Of a stretch of DNA of 64,000 nucleotides, positions 1 through 11,448 are shown piece by piece (positions within the stretch are counted from its first letter, which is position 1; each line of letters begins with the position of its first letter). Source of the stretch: Homalodisca vitripennis (Eukaryota; Arthropoda; Insecta; Hemiptera; Cicadellidae); assembly GCF_021130785.1 (NCBI RefSeq), contig NC_060213.1:63588001-63652000 (forward strand). Direction: 5' to 3'. The notes below the pieces were generated by a model that made no database searches, was not told the DNA's origin, and saw only the letters and a list, made by a program, of their open reading frames with translations. The translations under genes and the position numbers were made by a program.

Positions 1-1241
1 AATGTTTCAATAAATATTGTCTTTAATCTAAAATTATTTAAATCTATTTTTAAATTCCAAACAATCGCACATAATTTTTAATTACAAGCATTCACTTACA
101 AGGCACTTGACGGCGCAGCGCACCCGGTGAAAATCGTTCAAATTTTGAAAGCTACACCATTTTCTATCGATCTCATTGGTAGATCATTGGTTAACTATAA
201 AGTTTGTAGCATTGTTGTACAGTCACGTAGCATTATTCAAGGGTCCTGCCAGACGTAAGCGGACATACTGAGCCAGTTTAATATCCCTCACAGCTGCCAG
301 TAGTAGCCTGATTAAGATACCGCTTCCGCTACAGTTGTGTCGTTCGCTGCAATTTATTTCTGAGTTCTCATTTTCAATGGTTCTAGTAATTTAATGTTTA
401 TTAATTTACCACTTACTAGCGTGTACGTGTTCTGAGCTTTAAATAAGTAATAAACTCAAGCAACTTTTCTTTTTGCTTACTTCTGGGAAGGGGAAAGTGA
501 GATCGATATTTTTATACAAAATCTATCCTGGTCTGAGCACGTGAAAACACCGATCCGATATGCCCCTGGCTAGAAATGCGGGTATCAGTGCCACCTTCTA
601 TGCCACCCTACATTACTGTAGAAATAAAGAACAACATCTCCAAAAATAGTACCACAATTCAAACTAAAATCACATGATCGGTACCGAAAAAATGCATCCT
701 ACCAACACACCACCAATAACCAAAACTAATAGTACATTTTTGTGTTCCACGGAAAAAAAATCATCTTTATAATTAACAAGTACAGCTAAAGCTGTTTTTC
801 TTTTGAATTCGTATTCAAATAACGTTGTTCTTAAATTAAATTCGGTTAATTGATTTTTCCTTTAGACATTTCTCTAGTGTCAAACACTTGCCTCATACAA
901 CGTTGCCTTCAAATGGGCTATGTTCACTGTAATATATTTTCGTATTTTTATTTAGGCTTTTATAAAAGTATAGGTTCTTACTCAGCTTTCTTTAGATCAT
1001 GAGCCTGGTCTATGCATATCTTCACTAACACATAAAGGTGTTTAATTTCTAGTTTTGTTAGTTCCTTTACATCATCTTACTGTGTAAAATACAGTGTAAA
1101 GTACAATTCGAAATTTAACAAACTTGATTACATCCAACCATAAAAACAACTATTCATTATGCAAATAAGACAGCTGTTTTGACGTTGATTTCTGGTTTTA
1201 TCTGGTTAGCCAACATTAGAAAAATATAAAAAACACAATAC
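1..1241. other. Unassigned AT-rich sequence
   Basis: I see no coding region, RNA gene or recognisable element here. Reading frames are short and closed in all frames. The sequence is ordinary AT-rich DNA with a slightly GC-richer patch near 100-350. Confidence 0.5.
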
Positions 1242-1424
1242 ACAAGTACTTTTTTCCCTTTTTTTAAGCCTCAGCTACAGCTATGTAGGCTTCGATGTTC
1301 ACTGTTTTAATCTTGTTTCGTGTCTATACATGATTGGCCCTCCCCGGGATTTGAACCCGGGATCTCTCAGTTAGAGAGCCGAGACTATAACCATTAGTCT
1401 ACGGAGGAGGGCTACAAGTACTTT
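1242..1424 (-). mobile_element. tRNA-derived SINE with target-site duplication
   Basis: A short retroposed element on the minus strand. The 11-bp sequence ACAAGTACTTT occurs at 1242-1252 and again at 1414-1424, exactly flanking the insert, which is what LINE-driven retroposition leaves. The minus-strand order is a tRNA-like head (1412 to 1337), an unrelated body of about 70 nt (1336 to about 1266), and an A-rich tail (A7, then G3, then A3 or more) meeting the left duplication. The insert of about 160 bp is short for a SINE. The duplication is still perfect, so the insertion is not very old. The family name is unknown to me. Confidence 0.75.
1337..1412 (-). tRNA. tRNA-like sequence (SINE head or tRNA pseudogene)
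   Basis: The 76-nt minus-strand sequence has a perfect 7-bp acceptor stem (GCCCTCC with GGAGGGC) and a perfect T arm (CCGGG, loop TTCAAAT, CCCGG). It also has a D-like stem GACT/AGTC around a loop containing AATGGTTA, and a 5-bp anticodon stem CTCGG/CTGAG. It is not a normal tRNA: six nucleotides rather than two separate acceptor and D stems, and the anticodon loop has eight bases (CTCTCTAA), so the anticodon is ambiguous (CTC would be Glu). It forms the head of the flanked SINE, so I read it as a pol III promoter-bearing SINE head rather than a working tRNA gene. Confidence 0.6.
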
Positions 1425-2334
1425 CGTATGAGTAAAGCGTGCAATTTACAAACGGTGCATATATTTCATGACAGATTCAAAAAATGTATTTTATATTCAA
1501 TTGTTTTAAGTAAAATTTTATATACCTTTTTGTTAAGCGGAAATCCAAGATACGAACAAAAACTGTTAATGAAACATGTGGTAAGGTATATTGAGAAGGA
1601 AACTTGAATTGAAACACGAAACTTGATTTCTGCATGAAACTTGATTTCTGCATAGACAAGAATGAGGTATATGATGTTGCATGTCCAACCACGTCATTCG
1701 GCAAAGAGTCGTTGAAGCCTATCACTCAGTAAGCTAATACAATTTCTCTTTTGTCTGGTTGGAGAATGTAAACACTTATTTTCTGTATGGCTGTTTGCCT
1801 GCCTATCTTCAGCTGGACATATAGATAATGGAATGCGCTATAAATTTGACATATTGCTAGTAAACTAAGCGAAGTCTGTTATATGACACGTGGTGCATCC
1901 TACTCTTACCTTGAGCTAGTCAAAAATTACCTTGTAAGTGTCAACTGCCACGGGTTATAGATAAAGCACGATTTAGCTCTTAGAATTAGTTTCCCCTGTG
2001 AATTTTTATAATACAAGATTGGAGTATGTTTCCAGGACCTTTTGGTTAAGGTCCTTGAAAATTTACCTTGGCCAATAACCACCAGAATTTAAACAAAAAC
2101 TGTAATTATGTCATGGGAACTCCCCACGGGATTCTTCGTTGTTTGGAAGGTCAGTAACGTATTCTTTATGCCTTGTTAGTCACATGAGTGACGTAATACA
2201 CAGAACTTTTACCATCATCCAAGCTTAATTTTATGTAGAGAAGAAGTGTATTCTAAAATTCCAAGTTTGTAAACCAATACGTTCTCACGACAAAGGCTTC
2301 GCTAATTCTCATCTATATCCTAAGGAATAGTTAT
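1425..2334. other. Unassigned sequence
   Basis: No gene or clear element seen. A short local duplication, GAAACTTGATTTCTGCAT, occurs twice in tandem near 1618-1653. Confidence 0.45.
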
Positions 2335-2470
2335 TTCTCATGATGAAATCTATCATGCCTAAGTATAAATAAAGGTTCATGCCAAGTTTCTTGTTTATAA
2401 CTTAAATTTTTAGCTCTCTGGGTGATTGGCTTTGCTGACGCTTTGCCAATTATTATAGCGTTACAAAACT
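2335..2470 (+). repeat. Dispersed repeat, GCTAACGCTCAGCCAA family
   Basis: The order of motifs here (TAAAGGTTCATGCCAAG, then TTGTTTATAACTTAAATTTT, then TTTGCTGACGCTTTGCCAAT) matches 43730-43840 in the same order and orientation, and its last motif recurs at 26500, 36670, 40690 and 44105. It is a diverged copy of a non-coding interspersed repeat of unknown class. Confidence 0.5.
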
Positions 2471-5400
2471 CAAATATACCATATAAAATGTTTAAACTAA
2501 GGGCCGTAACTAAAATCTGTTGGAATGTTGCATACACTTTGAAATGTAACCATGTCGTAGCCAAATAATAGTCATATAGGTTTCCAGAATTACGGTATTA
2601 GTTGTCAAAATTTCAACCTGTGTGGGCAACATTATATCATGATGATAGTAACAGTGTATTGGGTTTAAAATAGTGGTTACATAATTTTATAGTACTATTT
2701 ACCCTAAAATAACTTTCTAGGTACGTCATGAAATAAATTACTGCAGACCGTGGTTGCTTCTATATTCTGACTAAAAACCGCGGCAATGCTCTAGTCGGTA
2801 CCTGGTGCGATTCTGGTTCATCCTGAAAAACTGCTTTGACCTTCCGACCAGAAAACATTACCAAACAATTCCGTGGTACACTCCCAGGGAGACTCCTCCT
2901 CTCCAGACTTCGCTGTTTGGAGATCATGAATATCTCACAAAGAGCGTCACAAAAACCTATGTGTTCTGTGAATATGGTAGGCTAAATTATTTTGTGATCT
3001 CACCAAAGTAATAGTGAGGTAATTTTGTATTACCAAATAAACAGCTAAACGTTTTTACACTACTTACAAAGTATAACTAATTGCAGAAAAGCCCAAAAAA
3101 TACCCTCTCATGATAAAAAAATTTTGATTAGTTTATATGTACTTAAGTTTCTAGTCATAAATTATTTAATATTGTTTAAAAGATGAAAATATATAGGGTA
3201 ATACTTTCCCAAACTATTTTAAATATAGTTTATTAAATTACAATTAATTTAAAGTCCATATTCAAAATTAAAATGAACATTGAATAAAACGGTTTTTGTC
3301 CAATCTTCTAAATATTTCAATTTAATCCTAATATCTTCACTAATTGGTTACAGGAGTACTTCGTCCAAACTCTTTTCAAGAAGTTGCTTAAAATAAATTA
3401 AATTAAAATTTATTACTTCTTTATTCAAAATTCAAAATCCAACGAAAATTAGACCTGTATGAATTTAATTCAAAATAAATCACACTATTCTATCTTATAA
3501 GCGTAAATAAACCAACATTGCATTGCAAATTATGTGTGCCACGTATTCTACTTCCTGATAATGTCCTTTGACGTATTAATTTATTTCTGACTCTTAAATA
3601 TTAAATTTCTATTGCAAAAAACCTTTAAATTATATTAAAAACGAAAACTTTACTTGAATAAAATCTTACTTTAACTTGTAATATCTTGCAACCTTCGTTA
3701 ATAATTTCGTTAAGTTCCAAATTTCTTATATCCCTTGTAAATGAATATAAGATTACTGTAAAATGATAATTTCTCCTGCGAAAATCGTAATTCGAATATG
3801 AAATTTCTACTTAAGCAAAATAGGTTTTAAACACTACAAAATAACACTCTAAAACCTCAAAATTTCGCAGAAATCATTAGTCAGAGCTTTACATGCTGGT
3901 ACTTTATTAACCTAAATTACATAATAACCGACACCCCTGATTGGCCTCGGGGTTATAATTACAATTTATAACAAATGTAGCAAACACTCCATGTTCTAAA
4001 AACTGGAATCCACCAAAGTTAATTACAACAAATATTTTTAGTGTTATAGCAACGGTGGAATAACTTGTCCTGTGTTGTTGTCTCAGGTACTTGTCCCAGG
4101 TACCCCTGCTGACCCGGTGTTTTCCTAGCAATTTATTATAATTGTGCACTACAGTTATTGTTTGCTCCTGGAATACCATATACCTATAAACTTTATTTAG
4201 ATTATTATTTATTTAATGTTACTGATGTGTCTACATTTATATGTACATAATTTGAGAACATATTGGTTCATAAAGATAGACTCGATCATTGGTGAAGTCT
4301 GCATCACGAAATAGCTCGTTAAAAATAATGACTAAAAATATCCTCTCCTTCTCTATAAGATAGCTCACTAAATTTATGACACAATAATGCATTGATATAT
4401 TTACTGAATAACTCACAATTACGCGAAGCCATATTTGTGTTTACAGACAACAGCTGCTGTTGAAACGCTTTAACTTTTGGAGTAAAAACAGGTTGCCAAG
4501 TATCGTAGTTCAAAACGAAATAGACCTGAACAGAAAGCCAGTATTCTGCTGTTAATCCAAGTATAATGGACGCCATTTAATTTGGCGAGGTGAGTGTTCA
4601 AGGAAACACGAAATTAAAAGGTTTGCAAGCTGCCGCAACCCTGCGTAGACGGGTCACGACTGCACACGTCTGGGCAGAACTGTGTGGCAGCGGGATCCAA
4701 CAGGTTTAAAATTAAAACTTAGGTTCCTACTGATGTATACAACTGTTTGCTTATTACTTTATGTTCAAAGAAAGTTAAACGAGCGCACACAAAGCACGTA
4801 GTTAAAAACTTCCGTTGATGGTTAGTTAAAGCAAAACCTAAAATGATATATAATAATAATGAACAGTTTCCAGAAATGAAATATACTAATACCGTAAACA
4901 TACGCTAATATGCTATAAAAATTAAACTGATACGGTGTATATGAAAACATATGAGTAATGATTTAAACAAATGAGCAACTAGTTTGAAAAAATAAACGTT
5001 ATGATGCAAGTGTTTGGAGTGAATCTGATAAACTGTTTTGAATATAATTTAATAACCCGTACGTTATGTAACTTTACTACCTTTCACGTAGATATTGTAT
5101 ATAGATCTTTGATTTACAAATACCAAAATATACCAGAAGTAATTATATTACAAACCTTGGTAAACAAGATCACAAAATTATTGAATTGAAATATCAAATT
5201 TTAGTCTATATCATGTAGAATAAGCATAGGTAAGTAGTATTAATTAATTATGTTAAAATGATACAGACATCTTTTAAGTTTTATATTTTCATATTTTGTT
5301 ATATTGTTCAACAATTAGTAACCATAATGACAAAGGCTCTGCGCCCTTTTTACTAAAAGTAGGAGGTCAAAAGGAATTATTAAAATAAAACTCATTTCAA

Positions 5401-7237
5401 GGTCAAATGTGATGGATGTTCTTAAGAAGTAGGTAAACACTTATCGTGATTTAAGTGCGGGTGTACGATCAGACAAGTGGTGGACTTTGTCTACCGCACG
5501 AACCTGAGGCAGAGTAAGGACAGAACAGCTGATTTGGATGTTTCTACGCTGTTAGCACACGTCTCACTCTTATCTTCTTCTATCTCTTGGTCTACCTCTA
5601 CCAACCCCATCCCTCCATTTATCTAACGGGATTGTTTAACAGAGATGAATAATAAAGGGAAAACCCTGATATCAGTGATTACAAGAAAAAGACTTATTTT
5701 ATGTTGGGCATTTGATGTACATCTTTATATTACACTTCAAAACTATGTACATCTTGAGCTATGACTATGTAAATCTTTTTACCGAACCCTTGTGCTCTAC
5801 CTTCCAGAAGATAATCTATCTTCTATTGCATGTGATAAATCCTAAAACCTATTGTGTAAACATTAAAAAACTTTTCTTCAGTCCAATATATACTTACTAA
5901 GTTTAACTTTCATAACTTGAGCCTTGACAAGTTTATTTAACCATATATAACAGGACCTATATTGTAAATGTTTCAAACTTCAAACCAGCGTGACGTTTTA
6001 GAGTGAACCTTTTGCAGTCGGGTTTGCGACATTGCATTCTTTAAGTAAGTACCCATGTTCTCTTTAAGATTTGCTTAGATTTTCTTTAAAACTCCTTGCG
6101 CACCATTCCCTTGACATGTAAAAATTGCTAGTTAATAAAAATAGATTTATAGGTGCAGTAATGATATGCCAAGTTTTATTGCTTTACCTCTATTGCTCAG
6201 TAATTATAAAGCCCGTGAGACTTTTTACACCATTTATACAAGTCTATTGACCCTTCATGAAAGTAATTTTTATAGCACGATTGATTAATTGTAGGATGAG
6301 ATATATAGGACAAGAACTTTAGTAAGATGTTTAGGGTAAATGTGGGTGTTGAGTGAGGGAAATACTTTCTTATAAAACCGAAACACTTAGAGATATTTTA
6401 AATATTTTTCAATTTACAGTTAGCACAAGTACAAAATTTAAAGGAATTTTAGTCTTCTAGTGTAATTATTAACATCAGTGGAGAGCTAAGTAATTTTTAT
6501 TTTAGAAATTGGCCATGAGCGGTTCCACTTAAATATTTTAAGGAATTGAACTAGTATCTGACTAGAACATTATTTTGGAAGTTTTATATATAAACCCATA
6601 CAGAAAAGCCGGAATTACGCAAATTAGGGAAATGCCGTTTTCTTAAATCTACTAAAACTTTCCTCATAAATACCAGGATAAATCTATTTTAGTGTTTAGT
6701 TTCGGAATTACGTCCTAATGGGAGAAAATTTCGAACTAGGTGGGACCTGATTGAGGAGTGCGGAGGTTCAATTTTACAAATCACTATAAAATACCACAGA
6801 GTGCCTGGGGAAGTTTCCTATTGAATAAATGAATTTATTTCCCATAAGTACAAGGCAGTAATACAGTATTTGAAAAAAGCGAGAAATTAATCCGGCCACT
6901 TTATCCAGTAGCGTGACCAGTTGAAACTATATAAAATACATTAACATAGCATATCATAGTCTAGCATTTAGAATATTTATAACAGAAAATCGCCAACTGT
7001 AACATCTGTGAGTTCAACCACTTACAATAACTTTAAAAGAAGAAAATAATATTAGTGGATGTATAAGTAATATGATGTAAGTTAAGCAAACAGATGAAAT
7101 TAATTGTAATGAATATGAAAATAGTTATCCTATATATTAGTTAAGTAGGTAATAAATATGCCTAATAAATGGGTTAAAGTTATATCATATATTAGAAAAC
7201 TACCAGCAAGAAAATAACAATTATTTATACTACTTAA
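2471..7237. other. Unassigned AT-rich sequence
   Basis: No recognisable gene. The longest frames (about 85-90 codons at 3907-4179 and 4319-4576, minus strand) show no domain I know. A GC-richer patch at 4590-4700 contains GAGGTGAGT on the plus strand, which resembles a splice donor, but nothing supports an exon. The 3' UTR of the adjoining LINE probably occupies the last 100-200 bases; I could not fix its end. Confidence 0.45.
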
Positions 7238-10168
7238 TTATACTAAGACATAATTAAGATATTCCACATCTTGTTGTGAAGAAAGGCAAGTGACTGTTTC
7301 TTTGCAAAAGTGTTTGAAATTTTTAATAATTTTGATTTGAAGTGGCAACTGATTGAAATATTTAGGACCTAGATATTGAAAGGAGTGACGAAAAATAACT
7401 TTGTTGACTTTGGGTAATTTAAAACAGTTATTTACAAGACTTCTTGTATTGTGAAAATGGTTTGTCGTTGTGTTTTCTCTATTCCCACTTCTGATATAAA
7501 ACAATCTGAGAACTTTAAAAACGAAAAGATGCTGAAAGGGTAAAATATTAATTGTTGAAAAAATGGAAAAGAAGTTGTTCTTTTGGTTTTTTTTAAGAAT
7601 TATACGTAAAAAGTAATTTTGAGTGGTTCTTAACTTATCTAATAATGTTTTGTATGTTCCTCCCCAGCATGGTAAAGCGTATTGCAGTCTTGAGTTGATG
7701 AGGGCAAAATATAGTGATCTCAAGAGTGTCAAGTTACAAAAATTTCTCAAAAAAATAAAATTTTCTAATTTGTGATCTTAGTTTTGCGTGTAAATCTAAT
7801 ATATGAGGTTCAAAAGTCAATTTTTCGTCGAGCAAAATTCCCAAATATTTAATAGTTTTTACTTTTTCTAAGGGCTGGCAGGTACATAATTGGAAATTAC
7901 AGGATGTGGAGTGAAATATCAAGGGGGAGGGTAGATCAAAACCAAAAAAATCAAAAGTTATAAACTTGGTCTTATTTACATTAACCTGCATTTTATTTGC
8001 AGCACACCATTTTCTGAGTATTAAAAGATCATTGTTGATTAAAATGTCTAGTGAATTAAGGTCTTTGTGAGTATAAAAAGTGCAATATCGTCTGCAAAAG
8101 CGATAATATTTCCATTGAAATTGAGGTTCAACAAATCATTAATAAAAATAAGAAAAAGGGTGGCTGAGGTCACAGAACCTTGAGGGACACCCGCTTGGAC
8201 AATTTTTGAATCACTAAGAGTGTTGTTAATTTTTACTTGTTGTCTCCTTTCTTTGATAAAACTATTAAACCAGTCTAGAGCAACACCTCTAATTCCTGCT
8301 AGCTCTAATTTTGTTAGAAGAATTTCATGATTCACCATATCAAATGCTTTTTTAAAATCAATAAAGAGGCCAACTGTTTTAAGTTGCGAGTTTAAACCAG
8401 TGAAAATATAATCTGTTACTTTAATTAATGCACTTTCCGTAGATCTCCCTTTAATAAAACCAAATTGTTTCCTGCTTAAAAAGTTCGTTCTCATTAAAAA
8501 GTTATTTAATCTTATCATCATTATTTTTTCAAACAATTTAGAAAAAACAGAAAGCAGGCTTATCGGTCTTAGGTTGTAAAATTTATATAAATTGGGATTT
8601 TTTAAAAGGGGCACGACTGAACTTAATTTAAGATTGTCTGGAAAAATACCATTACTGAAACTAATATTGATTATATACTCTAATATCGGGGCAATTTCAT
8701 CAATAACATGTTTTAATAGATTTACGCTAAAATTATCATAACCTGTAGATCTTTTATTTTTCAAATTAAGAGCAACTGTTTTGATCTCATCCACTGAGGT
8801 AGGAGCTATGAAGAAGGAATTTAGGTAAACATGGGTGGGACGGAGAATTTCGGCAGTGAGTGTACTTGGCTGACCAGACTGTATCGAGATAAGATGGTTG
8901 TTGATTTCCTGTGCGATAGCGCGCGGTTCTGTTATCACAGTCCCATTATCCAATTCAATACGCTCAATACAATTATTAGCTTTGCTGCAACCAGTTAAAT
9001 TATTAATAATCTTCCATTGTTGTGTAACATCCCCTTTACAGTTTTCTAACTTTTTCGAATAAAACTCGTTTTTTGTAAAATCGATTTCAGATTTTAAGTT
9101 GTCAGAAAAATTGTTGAAATAGTTCATAAATGCTGAGTCATAAGGTCTTCTTCTTGAAATTTTATATAGCTTTTTTCTTTTATCTATTTTTTTCAAAATA
9201 TTTGAAGTTATCCAAGGGCTCAATAACTTAGCTTTTCTTATTTTAATGTCAGTTAAATCTATCTTACTACTACTATCTACAATATCGTTTAATATTTCTT
9301 GAAATTTATTTAAAACACAAGTTAACATCTTCCTCAGAAAGAACATCACACCAATTGACATTTCTTAACTTATCCTTAACTACACTAAAATCGACTACAA
9401 ACTTACGACATAAACTATCTGTTGACTTTTTATTGTTTGATGAGTCATCAAACTTTAGTCCCAAAACACAGTGATCAGTAATACCTACATCGAACACACC
9501 ACTAGAAAAGAGATTTATATATCTATGTCGAACAAAAATATGATCAATAAGTGTTTTGGAATTAATTGTTATTCTTGTAGGTGCATTCACCAAGGATGTA
9601 AATCCATTATTGTTTAATATACTATTGTAACCATTTGTTATAGTGCTAGTTTCCAGAATATTAATATTTATATCTCCGACGTATATTACGTTATTTGTAA
9701 CTCCTGAAAGAAGCTGTGCTAGTTCAGTTAGAAAAACGTTTTCAGTTGTATTATGCAATCTATATAAACATATCAGCTTAAAATAAGATTTATTTATTTT
9801 AATATTTAACAAAAGAGAATCAGCTGATAACATATTGAAAGGAGGGCTTATCTGAGTACATTCTATTGAATTATCTATAAAACATAAAACACCACCTGCT
9901 CTATAATTATCATTGCAATTTGTAAAAAGTTTATAGCCTGGTATATTATATAAACTGGCCTCATCACTATCAATCCAAATTTCGCTAAGAACAATAAACT
10001 GAATCCTACATTTTATTCTATCTATTTCTGCAATTAAAGTGTTAAAATTTTTCCTCATACTCCTTATATTTGCATATAGAAAATTGTAATTATTCCTGTC
10101 ATTTTTCCAGGTAAAAGAAATCTTGTAACTCGGAGTACGAGTTTTTTGTAAACAAGTTATGGCTCATT
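7238..10168 (-). pseudogene. LINE ORF2: endonuclease-reverse transcriptase, frameshifted
   Basis: Encodes the polyprotein that nicks the target and primes reverse transcription there. The endonuclease (about 10100-9400) begins near FLYANIRSM and shows LSEIWID, YRAGGVLCFI, VIYVGDININ, LIDHIF and GITDH. The RT follows with LRPISLLSVFSKLFEKIM, KQFGFIKGRSTESAL, GLFIDFKKAFD, AGVPQGSV and the catalytic AFADD box. The thumb and C-terminal part has NVNKTKF, IKYLGILLDEKLTF and SRLQYALPCWGG. Frames change near 9310 (between endonuclease and RT), near 8070 (just after the FADD box) and near 7750 (in a T-rich run). Between these points the frames stay open and domain order is undisturbed, so the shifts are recent. 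The first in-frame stop upstream is near 10168; I could not identify a natural ATG start. Confidence 0.88.
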
Positions 10169-10520
10169 TAGGCTATGTGTCTTCTTAATAAGCAAATGTA
10201 ATAAATAGATTTAAATAGATAAAATAAATATAATAAATATAAGAATAAATAGATTATAAACTAAATAACAGACAAATAAACTATAACAAATAACAAATTT
10301 GGAATAAATCAACAAGATAAATACACTATAGTGAATAACAATCATATAGACTTCTAACAACAAATAAATAACAGTTAAACAGAATAACAGAATACAAATA
10401 AATAAATACAAAAATACAATTGATATAATAACAGTAGGCAGCAATGCAACTTTAAACATATCTTTTTTGTAACTAATAGCTAGGAGTGTATACAAAGGCA
10501 TAATAACAATAACTTACTTG
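10169..10520 (-). other. AT-rich spacer between LINE ORF1 and ORF2
   Basis: About 350 bp of low-complexity A/T sequence made of overlapping AATAAATA/TTATTTGTT-like words. A 96-codon open frame here (10211-10501) is almost all I, L, F, V and Y codons and is best explained by base composition. ORF2 translation must start well downstream of the ORF1 stop, so reinitiation or internal entry would be needed; that is inference. Confidence 0.55.
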
Positions 10521-11448
10521 TTACTTCAGCTTGTTGAGTTCCTCATCGTTTTCAATCCTAATGAACCGTTCCCCTTCACACTTCCGCACAAAGAACTTGC
10601 CATCTTTATACCAGGCGAACTTGTAACCAATTTCTTTGCACTTATTCTTCAATTTTGACAGAAACATTTTGTTTTCCGGTGTCAAGTGTTCACTGACGTA
10701 GATTTTCTGGGCGGGGAAGGCGGCATTGATCTGCTCGGCTGTCATCGTCTTCTTATCCTTGAACTTGTTGAGCAAAGTGTCTCTGACGGTCCTTCTTGAG
10801 AACTGGACGATGAGGGGCGGAATTCGATCCTTATTGAAAGATGGTACTCGGTGTGCTGTTGATATGTCGGTCTCCTGGATCTCAACTCCTAGGGCAACTC
10901 CAACATCTCTCACCAGGCCGCTCACATTCTCTTTTGGTGTTTCTGGGATCCCGTTAATTTCAAGATTACTCTTCCTAGAATATTGTTCAAGTGAGCGAAC
11001 TCTGCCTTTCAGAGAGTCCACCTCAGCTGTAAGGGCCGAATTCAAATTACGAAGGTTTTCATTTTCTTTCTTAACTAATGCTAACTCACTCCTTCATTAG
11101 ATTAGTTGACTCATCCATCTTATCAGAGACAAACTGCATAGACCCCGAGAGCTCATTTAACTCCACCCTCACAGACTTAAGCTCGACAAACATTTGTTGC
11201 TTGAAATCTTCAAGTGCTTTAAGCAGTTCTTTAGTAGATTCGTTGCTTACCTGCGAAGGAGTAGTGGCTGATGAGGCCCGGCAATCCCTACACCTCCAAT
11301 CTCTAAAAGATCGAGTTTTGGCTCCATCAACGTCCCTTTGAATACATCGAGCATGGTAGTACTTGTTACAGCTTCCAGCACACTTAATTCCTTGTTCACC
11401 TCCCTCACTATCAAACGATCCATCACAGACGGCACAGTTATGCGACAT
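10521..11448 (-). pseudogene. LINE ORF1: PHD finger plus L1-ORF1-like RNA-binding protein, frameshifted
   Basis: The start is the ATG at 11448. Residues 5-56 form a C4HC3 PHD finger (Cys5, 8, 23, 27, His32, Cys35, 53, 56). A helical coiled-coil stretch rich in heptad Leu/Val follows. At about 11086 the frame closes at KE-stop and continues one frame over (SELALVKKENENL) into LTAEVDSLKGRVRSLEQ. The next motif, SRKSNLEINGIPE, opens the L1-ORF1/FP25-like RNA-binding domain. The last part, YKFAWYKDGKFFVRK and RFIRIENDEELNKL, matches the usual end of such proteins. The likely role is binding element RNA into an RNP; PHD fingers commonly read histone H3 tails, so a chromatin-targeting role is possible but not shown. 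Joined length would be about 310 residues. A single indel explains the break. Confidence 0.82.

Larger units (their letters stand above)
7238..11448 (-). mobile_element. Nearly full-length CR1-group non-LTR retrotransposon (LINE)
   Basis: A two-ORF LINE reading right to left: ORF1 (11448-10521), an AT-rich spacer of about 350 bp, then ORF2 (about 10168-7238). Gene order, an apurinic-type endonuclease before the RT, absence of RNase H and a PHD-finger ORF1 fit the CR1/L2/Daphne/Crack group; the exact clade is inference. All catalytic motifs I can find are intact; the damage is one frameshift in ORF1 and three in ORF2, so this is a fairly young but dead copy. A 5' UTR probably extends rightward from 11448 toward about 11690. 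I did not find target-site duplications or a clear 3' tail. Confidence 0.85.

Noticed and set aside
3907..4179. 90-codon minus-strand frame
   Set aside because: No recognisable domain or context.
4319..4576. 85-codon minus-strand frame starting MASIILGLTAEYW
   Set aside because: No domain, no codon signal I can judge, no supported splice partners; kept as unassigned sequence.
10211..10501. 96-codon hydrophobic frame between LINE ORFs, like a membrane protein
   Set aside because: Low-complexity AT sequence gives Ile/Leu/Phe/Val by composition; it lies in the inter-ORF spacer.
10726..11341. Plus-strand frames of 124 and 87 codons
   Set aside because: They are antisense shadows of LINE ORF1.
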